Shown piece by piece: positions 34,761-43,650 of a stretch of DNA of 64,000 nucleotides. The DNA is taken from the NCBI GenBank assembly GCA_963974345.1, contig CAXBBW010000001.1, positions 248,001 through 312,000 on the forward strand. Direction: 5' to 3'. Origin of the DNA: RHLJ01 sp963974345 (lineage in GTDB: Bacteria; Bacteroidota; Rhodothermia; Balneolales; Balneolaceae). The notes beneath the pieces were generated by a model. It was not told where the DNA came from. It worked only from the letters and a program-made list of their open reading frames with translations, and did not search any database. The position numbers were made by a program, and so were the translations under genes. Position 1 is the first letter of the stretch; every line of letters starts with the position of its first letter.

Positions 34761-35111
34761 ATCTCAAATGGCACCGTTAAAGAAGAATGGGCCAAAAAGA
34801 TTGGGTTTTATAATATTATCATTTCTCCGAATCCAAATTTTGAAAGAAAAGGTTAAACTATGCCTTATACTTCTGTAAATAAACATATGTTTATTCTGTT
34901 TAATAAAGCAGGCGAAATTGGGTTCCGTTTCTCTAAAGAATCTCAAAACCCTTTCATGGAGAAACATCCTGATTCTTCCCTTTATAAATCTTATGGTTCT
35001 ATTATGAATGGGTATGTATTGATAACTAAAAGGTTATATGAAGATTTAGATTTGCTAGCTCACTAATTGGAAGAAAGTTATCAGTTTATTCTTTCGCTGG
35101 AACCAAAATAA
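34761..35111 (+). pseudogene. Decayed TfoX/Sxy-N-like small protein gene with two in-frame nonsense codons
   Basis: Translating straight through gives a protein of about 115 codons whose segments match small TfoX/Sxy N-terminal-domain-like proteins: NPNFERKG, TMPYTSVNKHMF, AGEIGFRFSKESQNPFMEKH, SYGSIMNGYVLIT, and LEESYQFILSLEPK. It is interrupted by TAA at 34854-34856, where related proteins have a lysine or alanine, and by TAA at 35064-35066. Only the middle 68 codons (34860-35066) form an open frame. The upstream part also lacks an ATG in frame, since an in-frame stop is reached at 34758. I conclude it is a degraded gene, although a short product from ATG 34860 is possible. Confidence 0.7.
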
Positions 35112-35112
35112 A

Positions 35113-36348
35113 TCACTTATTCTTTTCTTCGATCCACTTACTCATATACCTTGTACTTGCCAAAGTATGATGCATTAGCATAGCACCGGTGAAGTTTTTA
35201 TGACGATGTAAATTCAAGTTTGATCTTATATTATTGATCTTTTCAATCAAAATTTCGCCTAACTCTTTTTTAGGATAAATCAGATTAATAATTTGAATTC
35301 CATTTTCTTGAGAATTTTTCCAAAGTGATGGGTCGTTATATAATTTTATTGATTTATCTACAAAGTCACCGGGATCGTCCACAATCTCTCCTGCCCAATT
35401 TAAATTACCATACATGGCTTCAGCTCCAATAGTACTCGTAACAGACGGGGTACCGCATTGCATAGCTTCTATGAGCTTCCCTTTAAGTCCTGCCCCAAAT
35501 CGTAATGGAGCTAGACATACACGAGCTCTACTCATCACCTCTTTTGCATCCTCTACCCTTCCTTTAATTAAAAAACCTTCTGCTTGATTGTTTAGTTGGA
35601 ATACTTTTTGAGAAGGATATGCCCCATAAATATTAAGTTCTGCTTGAGGAAGTTCAGCTTTAATTCTAGGCCATATAATTTCTTTTAAATTTAAAACTGC
35701 GTCCCAATTTGGCTCATGAAGAAAATTTCCAATTGAAATAAAATTTTTACGTTCTTCAAAAGGAATCCAGCTATCTCTTATAGCTCCATTAATTGGCTCT
35801 AGCATAAAAGGGATGTAGTGAAGTAATTCGTCATTGACTCTAAAAACTTGGTCGAGAAGAGTGTATTCATAATTAGAAATGATTAGCGAAAGATCACAAC
35901 GATAAATACTAGCTATTTCTCTTTTTGCGTGTTCAGTAAATAAATCAGACTCTATGAAACCTCTTTTTTCCTTAAATGCTTGATGCCTAGCTATCCTTAA
36001 ACAATGAATATCTTCAGTGTCTAAAATCCGAACTGCTTCTGGGCATTGTTCAGCAACTCTCCAACCAAATTGTTCTTCAGTCATAAATCTATCAAAAATA
36101 ACCATATCTGGATTAAGGTTACTAGCAAAAGCATCGAAAGAGGAATCATTGATACGAATTCCAACTGCATCTATTTTCTTTTTCGAAAGATCTTCGGAGA
36201 ATTCACGGTTTCCGGCAGCAGATGCATATGTTATTTCCCAACCATGATTTAGAAATAAATCAATCAACTGCATCATTCTACTTCCTGCAGCTGATGAATT
36301 CGGTTCTGGCCAGACCTTTCCTATTATTAGTAGTGATTTACCATTCAT
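35113..36348 (-). CDS. Glycosyltransferase (GT4-like)
   Basis: A 411-residue GT-B fold protein. The N-terminal Rossmann half begins LLIIGKVWPEPNSSAAGSRM. The C-terminal half has FISIGNFLHEPNWDAVLNL and the nucleotide-sugar-binding region RVCLAPLRFGAGLKGKLIEA...CGTPSVTSTIGAEAM, with its conserved glutamate. It is likely to transfer a sugar during cell-surface glycan synthesis. Its start overlaps the end of the ROK regulator gene by 4 bp, so the pair is co-expressed, an unusual coupling of a repressor and a glycosyltransferase. Confidence 0.82.
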   Translation of the reverse strand: MNGKSLLIIGKVWPEPNSSAAGSRMMQLIDLFLNHGWEITYASAAGNREFSEDLSKKKIDAVGIRINDSSFDAFASNLNPDMVIFDRFMTEEQFGWRVAEQCPEAVRILDTEDIHCLRIARHQAFKEKRGFIESDLFTEHAKREIASIYRCDLSLIISNYEYTLLDQVFRVNDELLHYIPFMLEPINGAIRDSWIPFEERKNFISIGNFLHEPNWDAVLNLKEIIWPRIKAELPQAELNIYGAYPSQKVFQLNNQAEGFLIKGRVEDAKEVMSRARVCLAPLRFGAGLKGKLIEAMQCGTPSVTSTIGAEAMYGNLNWAGEIVDDPGDFVDKSIKLYNDPSLWKNSQENGIQIINLIYPKKELGEILIEKINNIRSNLNLHRHKNFTGAMLMHHTLASTRYMSKWIEEKNK

Positions 36349-37550
36349 TCTAATTTCAGAATACTTTCTAACATCAATGAAAAAGCACCCATTAAGGCAG
36401 CTTCTTCACCAAAAGTAGATTGCAAAATTGGTACTTCACTATTCAAAATTGGTAAAGTAAGTGATGATACTTTTTCTCTAATTCTATCTACAAAATATTC
36501 TTTGTTACTACTTAGTCCACCCGACAATAGAATAGCTTCGGGATTAAAAAGCTTAATTAATGTATCAATGCTAACACCAATATATTCAGTAGTATTATTT
36601 AATATTTCAATGGATAATTTATCTCCTTGAATTGCCGCTTCTAGTATTTTTTTTGAGTTAATAGAATCTAGTTTCTTAGCTAGTACACTTGGTTCTCCTC
36701 CAGCAATTCTATCTTTTATAATCTCTACTATTCCATACCCTGATGCTAAGGCTTCTAGAGTTCCTTTTATTCCTTCTCTACCTTTTATAGAATTTTTATG
36801 ATCTACAACAATGTGACCTATTTCACCCGAATATCCACCAGAACCATAAAATAGTTCCCCATCAATAATAATTCCCGAACCTATTCCATAATCTAGATTG
36901 ATGCTGATAAAACTATCATACTTTTTACCTGCTCCAAAAAATAATTCACCCTGAGCAATCAAATTAGCCACATTACGAACAGAAATTTTTAAATCAGTAT
37001 ATTTTGAAAGTGCCTTTCCAACATCTACATTTTTCCAGTTTAGTACAGGTGAATAATCAACTACTTTAGAGTTTTTATTCATAATTCCGCATACAGCTAT
37101 CCCAATACCAAAAATTCGCTCTTTTTTTGAACTTGCTCTATCTAATAATTTTTTAATAAGTTCCCCAACCTGTTCCATTATACCATCAAAACCAATTTTA
37201 ATGTCAGTTGGCATATGAATCTCGTAAATAAACTCTCCATCTAAATTAGAAAAAGCAGCCCTTATAAAAGAACCTCCAATATCAATCCCAATCACGTAAT
37301 TATTCTTCGAATCGAATCTTATTATTTGAGGAGGCCTCCCTCCACTAGACTCACCTGAGTCTTCTTGTTTGATTAATTTTTTCTCAAATAACTCTTCGAC
37401 TATTCTTGTAACAGTGGGTGCACTTAAACCAGTTTTAGAGATGATATCTCCTCTAAAAATATCACCATTATTCCTTATAAGTTGAAGTACTCGAATTCTA
37501 TTCTGTAGAGGGGTATTTCTATTGCTTTCTATTAAGGAAACTTTTTTCAT
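36345..37550 (-). CDS. ROK family transcriptional regulator (NagC/XylR type)
   Basis: 401 residues: an N-terminal winged helix (about 15-75; RIRVLQLIRNNGDIFRGDI, then SAPTVTRIVEELFEKKLI) and a ROK sugar-binding domain (GIDIGGSFIRAA). At GEIGHIVVDH the downstream zinc loop reads KGREGIKGTLE where CxCGxxGCLE is expected, so the structural zinc cysteines are lost. Such regulators usually repress sugar genes until a sugar or its phosphate binds. The glycoside hydrolases at 39-43 kb or the transporter at 30.7 kb are the natural targets. The upstream region contains two AACTAAA copies that might be an operator. Confidence 0.85.
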   Translation of the reverse strand: MKKVSLIESNRNTPLQNRIRVLQLIRNNGDIFRGDIISKTGLSAPTVTRIVEELFEKKLIKQEDSGESSGGRPPQIIRFDSKNNYVIGIDIGGSFIRAAFSNLDGEFIYEIHMPTDIKIGFDGIMEQVGELIKKLLDRASSKKERIFGIGIAVCGIMNKNSKVVDYSPVLNWKNVDVGKALSKYTDLKISVRNVANLIAQGELFFGAGKKYDSFISINLDYGIGSGIIIDGELFYGSGGYSGEIGHIVVDHKNSIKGREGIKGTLEALASGYGIVEIIKDRIAGGEPSVLAKKLDSINSKKILEAAIQGDKLSIEILNNTTEYIGVSIDTLIKLFNPEAILLSGGLSSNKEYFVDRIREKVSSLTLPILNSEVPILQSTFGEEAALMGAFSLMLESILKLE

Positions 37551-37996
37551 TTATTTAATTTCTTCATTTAACTAAACTATGATAATCAACTAAATTAATT
37601 GAATTATTAAGCTAATCACAGAAATAATAATACCATTTTTTCATTGAAGTTTATTAAAATTTAAAAAGACCATTTTAAACCTAATATGATAATATTGTGT
37701 ATCTATTTCTAAAAAAGAATATTTACACTCCAATACTTCCATTAGCTTTAGCCTACCTCTTCGAGCGAATGTAATTATTGATGCTGAAAATATTTCTTAT
37801 AGAACTTATTTTTATCGACTTAAAACAAGCGATATACCCCAAACAAAAGAATGCTTCTTATAAAATAAGAGAAGCTTTAAAAATCATCCTACATCAGTAT
37901 TCTGAAGATAAAATTACAATACGATATATTGTAAAAGTCATTGGGTTTATAGATTTTAAAAGAAGAAATTTCTAAAAATAGATAGCAGCGTTTAGA
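37551..37996. other. 446-bp intergenic region with the remnant of a sorting-domain gene
   Basis: The part next to the ROK regulator (37551-37740) is AT-rich with AACTAAA occurring twice (near 37574 and 37592), and is a plausible regulatory region. The middle (37741-37868) is a gene remnant listed separately. A 65-codon open frame at 37778-37975 overlaps that remnant out of frame and has no support as a gene. Confidence 0.45.
37741..37868 (+). pseudogene. Remnant resembling a type IX secretion C-terminal sorting domain
   Basis: Read in one frame, the sequence gives ISFSLPLRANV, then ENISYRTYFYRLKTSDIPQT. After a one-base shift at about 37848 it gives MLLIK and a stop (TAA 37866-37868). Many T9SS type A sorting domains end with a [FY]SLP stretch, then GxYFYRLxTxxFxQTKKMLLIK. 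The match in order and in the final stop position suggests the 3' end of a vanished secreted protein, with an internal deletion and one frameshift. No upstream body of the gene is visible. Confidence 0.55.
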
Positions 37997-39157
37997 CTAC
38001 TTTTCAAACCTTTTTAATCTAAGAAAGTCGATTGGAAAATTAGTTTTGCCTTCAAGTGCTAGGTCTGAAAGTATCTCACCAATTACTGGTACAAATTTGA
38101 ACCCATGCCCACTAAATCCGGTAGCTATTATTACTTGATTATTAGTTTCAGGTGCAAAATCAATAATAAAATGCCCGTCCTTGGTATTTGTATACATACA
38201 TGTAGTTGTAGAGACTATTTCTCCAAGAGATTTTGGTATATATTTTTTAAGAAAATCTTGAATTTTATTTTGTTCATCCCCAGTATTGAATGAATGTAAC
38301 TCTCTTGGTTCAATACATTCATTGGGAAAATGGTGGGCAACTTTCATCCAATTTAGTCCTTTGAACTCCTTTTGATTTAATATTGGAAATCCATACATAA
38401 CCCCTGGTAAATCATTGTCGGCTAATACCCAACATGGAAATTTCCCAATCTCAAATTCTGATATATTTTCAGGTTTAATCCAAGTAATTACTTGCCTTGT
38501 AACACAGAGTAGATCCTTTATTGGTGGTAGCAATTTTTGGGTGTATGCACCAGACGCGATAATTAGTTTTTTTGCTTTATATAACCCTTTATCTGTACTA
38601 ACATTAACGATGCCATTTTTGAGCCCCCAGTTAAGTACTTCTTCACCAGTTTTTAGTATTGCTCCATTCTTTTTCGCTTCATCTACATATGTTGAAATAG
38701 TTTCTTCAGTTAACACAAACCCTGCATTTTGCTCCAATAAACCTTCAAAATTAGTAGGGATATTAAATATAGAATAATCTCTTTTTATGGTCTTAAAATC
38801 ATTCGCATGGATTGGCTGCTCTAACGGAATTTTATATTGTTGAGATGATTTTTTTATCCCTCTCATTACCTCATGGTCAGGTCTTCCTAAATATAAAAGA
38901 CCTGTTTTATGAAAGAGATGTTTCCCAGTTTCTTTTTGAATCAAGTCCCAACCTTTATATGAACTTTCAAGTAGTGGAACGTAGTCTGAATGTTCGAAAT
39001 AAGATTTTCGAATTATTCTTGTTTGACCTGAATGTGAGCCCTTATTATGAACAACCTCAAATTGTTCAAGACCTAATACCTTAGCTCCTTGCTTTGATAG
39101 ATTATACAAAGCAGCTGAGCCCATCGATCCAATACCAATAATTATTATATCATACAT
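37997..39157 (-). CDS. FAD-dependent amine oxidase of the sarcosine oxidase/N-methyltryptophan oxidase family
   Basis: A 386-residue monomeric sarcosine oxidase-like flavoenzyme. IIIIGIGSMGSAALYNLS (residues 4-21) is the FAD dinucleotide-binding motif, GSHSGQTRIIR (40-50) matches the GSSHG-TRIIR loop of the family, and C320 in TTTCMYTNTKDGHFIID is the cysteine that holds FAD covalently in MSOX/SolA. The products would be aldehyde, amine and H2O2. It follows the GH-A hydrolase gene after 61 bp on the same strand and may be the last gene of that operon. A deglycating (amadoriase-like) role would fit the sugar context but is speculative. Confidence 0.85.
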   Translation of the reverse strand: MYDIIIIGIGSMGSAALYNLSKQGAKVLGLEQFEVVHNKGSHSGQTRIIRKSYFEHSDYVPLLESSYKGWDLIQKETGKHLFHKTGLLYLGRPDHEVMRGIKKSSQQYKIPLEQPIHANDFKTIKRDYSIFNIPTNFEGLLEQNAGFVLTEETISTYVDEAKKNGAILKTGEEVLNWGLKNGIVNVSTDKGLYKAKKLIIASGAYTQKLLPPIKDLLCVTRQVITWIKPENISEFEIGKFPCWVLADNDLPGVMYGFPILNQKEFKGLNWMKVAHHFPNECIEPRELHSFNTGDEQNKIQDFLKKYIPKSLGEIVSTTTCMYTNTKDGHFIIDFAPETNNQVIIATGFSGHGFKFVPVIGEILSDLALEGKTNFPIDFLRLKRFEK

Positions 39158-39218
39158 ATATAATAAACCTAGTTTTTGATGATTTATTAGATTTGTTTAC
39201 TTAAAAAATAATTAAATG

Positions 39219-40553
39219 CTATTCAACTATTGTAGGGGGAGCATAACTAAGGTTATGCTCTAAAGAATAAACAACTTCCTTTTCTAAAGAACCATTATTC
39301 GAAAAAATAAATAGTTTGGTGGTTTGATTTGGTATTGAACTTTTATAATTAACAGGAATTGTTGTTCCCAGTTCTATATTCAATTCAGTTTCGAAAGAAG
39401 TATTTCTATTAACAATATTGAAGTCAAAGTCTTTTTTTGGATGCTGATTCATTACTAAAATCATAACCCCTGAATCATCAGAAGTGGCTATAATCTTCAC
39501 ATATTCTTGATTAACTACCGATGTTAGAAAATTCTTTTTAGAATATTCACTTAGTAATTGCATGTGGTAATAGGTTGAACGTGGATAAAACTCAACAGGC
39601 ATTCCAATATATCCGAAATCAGTTCGAACCACATCTACTTCACTTATACACCATGGGTTCATCATGAATGCACCATACTTCATTCCAAAACCAAAAATCT
39701 CAGCCATAAATTGACCGCCTAAAAATGATGGATTACCAAACCCCGAAATTTCCCTATCGGGATTAGCATAAGTTACATTAAACTCAGTTAGACCCCATAT
39801 TAAAGCATCTTCATTGTTTCGGTTATGCTTTTTATTTGCAGTCTGCATTAACTCTTTGAGATGTTCTATTTGCTTTAGAATTTTATTCGGCCCAAAGAAA
39901 ACTACATCATCTCTTTCAAACTCTGCTCCCATTGGATAGTTATGAAAATTGATTCCATCTATTAGCCATGCACCATTTTCTTTTAACCCAGTAATATCCT
40001 TCTCGCCACCAACGAATGCATCATAAGCCTCTTCTCGAAGTGATGCTTCATCAAAAATAAAGATTTTAATATGAGGATTTACTGATTTCATAGCTCTGGC
40101 AATTCGCACTACAAATTTATGTACTTGCTCAACGGTATGTCGTTCGTGAAGTAAAGGTTCATTCCCAATTGACCAGAATGTAACTTTTCGAGAATTATCT
40201 TTTGAATAATATTCAACCAATTCTTTAGCCTGAAGATCGGTAAATGTACTAGACACCTGTAATATAGGCTCAGCACCAATTGCTTTAATGGAATCAATCA
40301 TATTATTAAGACGAGCACGATCTGGAAAATTATTTTGATACCCGTTCCCACCAATTCTAATAGTTTTCACTCCACTTGCTTCAACTTTATCCCAAAGTTT
40401 ATGGATGTGCCCAACTCTTCCTTCGTCTCCATTCTCTAACCAATAGTTTTGCCCCATTAAATATGGACTAATCTCTTGAGCTTGAATACTACTTAGAAAA
40501 AATAGAACCGCTAAAATGGAAAATTGCTTCTTAAATTTCGATATCATATCCAT
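39219..40553 (-). CDS. Secreted clan GH-A glycoside hydrolase
   Basis: 444 residues with a signal peptide (hydrophobic 11-22, cleavage about AQ26). The TIM-barrel catalytic pair is clear: acid/base E132 in FWSIGNEP and nucleophile E257 in GLTEFNVT, followed by a C-terminal beta domain (about 355-444). The layout fits the GH39/GH51/GH30-like part of clan GH-A, with beta-xylosidase, arabinofuranosidase or related exo-activity possible. The exact family is not resolved by eye. It is the third gene of the GH2-GH5-GH run. The last codons are formed by a REP-like hairpin. Confidence 0.75.
   Translation of the reverse strand: MDMISKFKKQFSILAVLFFLSSIQAQEISPYLMGQNYWLENGDEGRVGHIHKLWDKVEASGVKTIRIGGNGYQNNFPDRARLNNMIDSIKAIGAEPILQVSSTFTDLQAKELVEYYSKDNSRKVTFWSIGNEPLLHERHTVEQVHKFVVRIARAMKSVNPHIKIFIFDEASLREEAYDAFVGGEKDITGLKENGAWLIDGINFHNYPMGAEFERDDVVFFGPNKILKQIEHLKELMQTANKKHNRNNEDALIWGLTEFNVTYANPDREISGFGNPSFLGGQFMAEIFGFGMKYGAFMMNPWCISEVDVVRTDFGYIGMPVEFYPRSTYYHMQLLSEYSKKNFLTSVVNQEYVKIIATSDDSGVMILVMNQHPKKDFDFNIVNRNTSFETELNIELGTTIPVNYKSSIPNQTTKLFIFSNNGSLEKEVVYSLEHNLSYAPPTIVE
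39231..39260 (-). repeat. REP-like hairpin in the 3' end of the glycosidase gene
   Basis: GAGCATAAC (39239-39247) and GTTATGCTC (39252-39260) form a 9-bp stem with a TAAG loop, flanked on the plus strand by TGTAGGGG (39231-39238). The RAYT palindrome has the same build: a GCGCATAG/CTATGCGC core flanked by TGTAGGGG. Here the element encodes the protein tail HNLSYAPPT, compared with HSYAPL inside the RAYT. Confidence 0.5.
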
Positions 40554-40599
40554 GCTATTAATTAGTTAAAAATAAATGTTACTGAAATAGATTGACTAA

Positions 40600-41757
40600 T
40601 TATTCTTCTAGCATTGTAGAAACAATATTATAGATGAAATCATAACCAGATTGTGTATTTCCAGAAACTAGACCAAACCAACCTCTATCATCCCAAACAG
40701 AAGTAGACATTTTCTCATCACGTGCAACACGCACAATCGTTTTATAATAACCTCTTACAAGTGCCGTATTTCTTTGACTTTGGTTCCCATTTCGACCAAC
40801 TCCATACTCACCATAATTAATAGGTACTCCTAGAGTTCTTCCATGAGCAGCCACACTACGCAACCGATTTTCAATTTCTTCTGTACCTGGAAAATTGGAG
40901 TTATCTCCCGTTTGACCGCAGAAAGACCATGGATCATACGTGTGAACTTGAATGGATATATATGCATCCTCTCCATCTCCAGGAAGAGCGTCTTTGTTCG
41001 GATAGACATCATCAATTTGACCTTGGTTACCTTGCCCATTTGTTGCAATCATAACTACTCTTTTGATGTTATTTCCACCTGTGGCTCGGATTGCGTCAAC
41101 TCCTACTTCCATTATATTGCGAGTTAGCGCGATACCCACAGGGTTGGTAGGGCTTACTGTACCACCCCAAGTACCAAATGCACCTTCAGGTTCATTTAGA
41201 AGTTCAAAAATTAAATGATAATCATAGTCTTTGAAATAAGTCGCAATATCCCTCCAAAGAGTTGCAAATTTATCATCGAATTCATCACTACCATTGTAAT
41301 TTTCTTTGAATTCTCGTTCATGATGCGCGTTTAGTACAACATAAAGATCTCTATCAAGAGCAAAATCGATTACTTTCTTAAGCTCAAGAAATCTAGGATG
41401 TTCAAAATTTACTTCCCCTTCCTCATTAGCTAAGGAATTACCACCAAAACCTTCGAACCAAGTAGTAGGTATTCGTATATGCTTCATACCTGCTCGCTCA
41501 TAAAGTACCACAATAGGAGCTATATTTTCAAAAGTAGTTGAATTAGCCCCATTATCGAAAGTATTACCAAGATTGAATCCTGCCCCCATTTCCTCAATAA
41601 TTTGAGCCGCTGATGGTACGTTACTTTCATCATCAGTTGACTCAGAACCTGTAGAACTATCTTTACAGGAAATGAAAATTACTAGAACTAATATCCAACT
41701 TAACTTATTTTTTGGTTTCAACTTAATTTTTGAAACATTTTTATAAAATCGGTTCAT
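40600..41757 (-). CDS. GH5-family endoglucanase/endo-mannanase-like lipoprotein
   Basis: 385 residues. A lipobox (VIFISC, lipidated C31) is followed by a Ser/Asp-rich linker and a GH5 catalytic barrel. Visible are GAGFNLGNTFDN, RIPTTW, NAHHE, the acid/base E189 in FELLNEP, VHTYDPW, and the nucleophile E317 in NYGEYGVG. GH5 enzymes with these motifs (cellulase subfamily 2/4 style) cut beta-1,4-glucans, xyloglucan or mannans. The lipoprotein anchor points to action at the cell surface or in the periplasm. It starts 7 bp after GH2 in the same operon. Confidence 0.87.
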   Translation of the reverse strand: MNRFYKNVSKIKLKPKNKLSWILVLVIFISCKDSSTGSESTDDESNVPSAAQIIEEMGAGFNLGNTFDNGANSTTFENIAPIVVLYERAGMKHIRIPTTWFEGFGGNSLANEEGEVNFEHPRFLELKKVIDFALDRDLYVVLNAHHEREFKENYNGSDEFDDKFATLWRDIATYFKDYDYHLIFELLNEPEGAFGTWGGTVSPTNPVGIALTRNIMEVGVDAIRATGGNNIKRVVMIATNGQGNQGQIDDVYPNKDALPGDGEDAYISIQVHTYDPWSFCGQTGDNSNFPGTEEIENRLRSVAAHGRTLGVPINYGEYGVGRNGNQSQRNTALVRGYYKTIVRVARDEKMSTSVWDDRGWFGLVSGNTQSGYDFIYNIVSTMLEE

Positions 41758-41764
41758 AATAATG

Positions 41765-43570
41765 TTAATTCTTTATGCTGTTGTAATATTCTTGTAAAAC
41801 AAAGAATGCTTTTTTCTTTACACCCTGTTCTGAGATAAGACCTTTACGATTAAAGTCGGCCTGAATTGTTCGAAGATGTCTTCTATGAGATCTGAAATCC
41901 ATTAATATCCATGGAGATGAACCAGCAAGAAAATCGATATTTTTAAGCATGGCGATGTTATTTTCATAAACAGCCGCTTGATATTCCTCAGTCCAACGCT
42001 CATTGGGTTCTCCATGCATACCTTGTAAAGCACCGCCACCATATTCACTCATAATAACAGGTTTATTGTATGCAGAACCCCATTTTATATCTTTACACGA
42101 TTCTGGAGTTCCAGAGTACCAACCACAATAACTGTTAATACCAATCACATCTACATACTCACCTAATGGGTCTTCGATATAACTTTCACCCACTCTTCTG
42201 CTTTGTGTATCAAGAGCGGCTGTAATAAGACGAGAATCATCAAGTTCACGAGCTTTTTCTGACAACTTCTTTAAGAAAGAAATTCGAGCTTCACCTTCTG
42301 GAGTTTCGTTAGCAATAGACCAAAGAACAACTGCTGCTCTATTTTTATCGCGCTCTATCATTTCTTCCAACTGATTTTCCGCATTTGCATACGTACCTGG
42401 ATTATCAAACAAAACAGTCCAATAAACAGGGATTTCTGACCAAACCAAAAGTCCCATTTTTTCCGCTTCTCGAACCATTTCTTCGTTGTGCGGATAATGT
42501 GCTAACCGTACAAAATTTGCCCCAAGCTCTTTAGTCCATTGTAATAGAATTCTGGCTTCCTCAACAGAAGTAACTCGACCAGTTTTAAATGGAGCTTCTT
42601 CATGAATACTAATTCCTTTCATGAAAATCTCTTTGCCATTTAAAAGAATTTTTGATCCATCTGTTTTTATGGTTCTAAAACCAATTTGATCCTTAACCTC
42701 ATTTCCGTCTATACTAACTAAAACTTCATACAGTTTTGGGTTATCTGGCGACCAGTATTTTGGAGAAGCTTTAAATGAAAATTCAACGTATCCATCACTT
42801 AATTCATATTCTTTTGATATTTTTAGCTCAGGAATCTGAACTTTAACCTTCTGTCCTGCAGAAGCATTTTTAACTTTTGCCCAACCTTTAATTACTTTTG
42901 AGTCGTTAGGATTTAGCTGAATTTTATAATCATATACATGGGTTTCAGGAGTATTTACTATATAAACTGAACGTGTAATTCCGCCATAATTCCACCAATC
43001 TGTATTAATAGTAGGTATAGCTTCTCTTAACCGTTTGTTGTCTACTTTTACAACTAAGAAGTTATCCTTCTCTTTTAGCTTCCCAGTTACATCAAATTGA
43101 AATGAAGTATATCCTCCAATATGCTCTCCTAATCTTTTACCATTTAAGTATACAATTGCTTGATAGTTAATTGCACCGAAATACAAATATGACTTTTCGC
43201 CCTCCCTCACTTCATAATCAAAACTTCTTTTATACCAAACTGTACCTTCATAGAAATACAATTTATCCATTTGTGTATTCCAATCACCAGGAACCATAAT
43301 TTGATAATCTGTATCAAAATCATATTCGATTAAATCTGATGGCGACTCCATTTTCTGGTTCATAAAATAACCGTTGTCTTTTGGTTCCCATCTATGATTA
43401 TAATATCCGTTTTCTAGAGGATCGATAATAATGTTCCATAAACCATCTAATGTAACTTTATCACAAGATTGGATGTTTTGAAGAGGTTTATCAAAGATTG
43501 TTTGATCAGCGATTACATTTGTTGATATAAATAAAATTGAAAATAGAATTAGAATCTTCTTTTTAAGCAT
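41765..43570 (-). CDS. GH2-family exo-glycosidase (beta-galactosidase/glucuronidase-like), secreted
   Basis: 601 residues from ATG 43570, chosen because it gives a clean signal peptide (MLKKKILILFSILFISTNVIA); an in-frame ATG at 43591 would add seven residues. Domains: sugar-binding jelly roll (about 25-205), an immunoglobulin-like domain (about 210-300) and a TIM barrel (about 305-600). Catalytic acid/base E422 (SIANETPEG) and nucleophile E509 (IMSEYGGG). The length near 600 resembles beta-glucuronidases rather than full-size LacZ. It is the first gene of the hydrolase operon, with a palindrome upstream. Confidence 0.87.
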   Translation of the reverse strand: MLKKKILILFSILFISTNVIADQTIFDKPLQNIQSCDKVTLDGLWNIIIDPLENGYYNHRWEPKDNGYFMNQKMESPSDLIEYDFDTDYQIMVPGDWNTQMDKLYFYEGTVWYKRSFDYEVREGEKSYLYFGAINYQAIVYLNGKRLGEHIGGYTSFQFDVTGKLKEKDNFLVVKVDNKRLREAIPTINTDWWNYGGITRSVYIVNTPETHVYDYKIQLNPNDSKVIKGWAKVKNASAGQKVKVQIPELKISKEYELSDGYVEFSFKASPKYWSPDNPKLYEVLVSIDGNEVKDQIGFRTIKTDGSKILLNGKEIFMKGISIHEEAPFKTGRVTSVEEARILLQWTKELGANFVRLAHYPHNEEMVREAEKMGLLVWSEIPVYWTVLFDNPGTYANAENQLEEMIERDKNRAAVVLWSIANETPEGEARISFLKKLSEKARELDDSRLITAALDTQSRRVGESYIEDPLGEYVDVIGINSYCGWYSGTPESCKDIKWGSAYNKPVIMSEYGGGALQGMHGEPNERWTEEYQAAVYENNIAMLKNIDFLAGSSPWILMDFRSHRRHLRTIQADFNRKGLISEQGVKKKAFFVLQEYYNSIKN

Positions 43571-43650
43571 TGGATAAAGGTTAGTATACATGCGTGTGAA
43601 ATTAGTTTTTCTCTAAATTGGGAGAATATTTATAGTTCAATTTTAATATA

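Noticed and set aside
37778..37975. A 65-codon open frame with a hydrophobic N-terminus in the spacer next to the oxidase gene
   Set aside because: It overlaps the sorting-domain remnant out of frame, is rich in AT-driven Ile/Lys codons, and has no recognisable motif.
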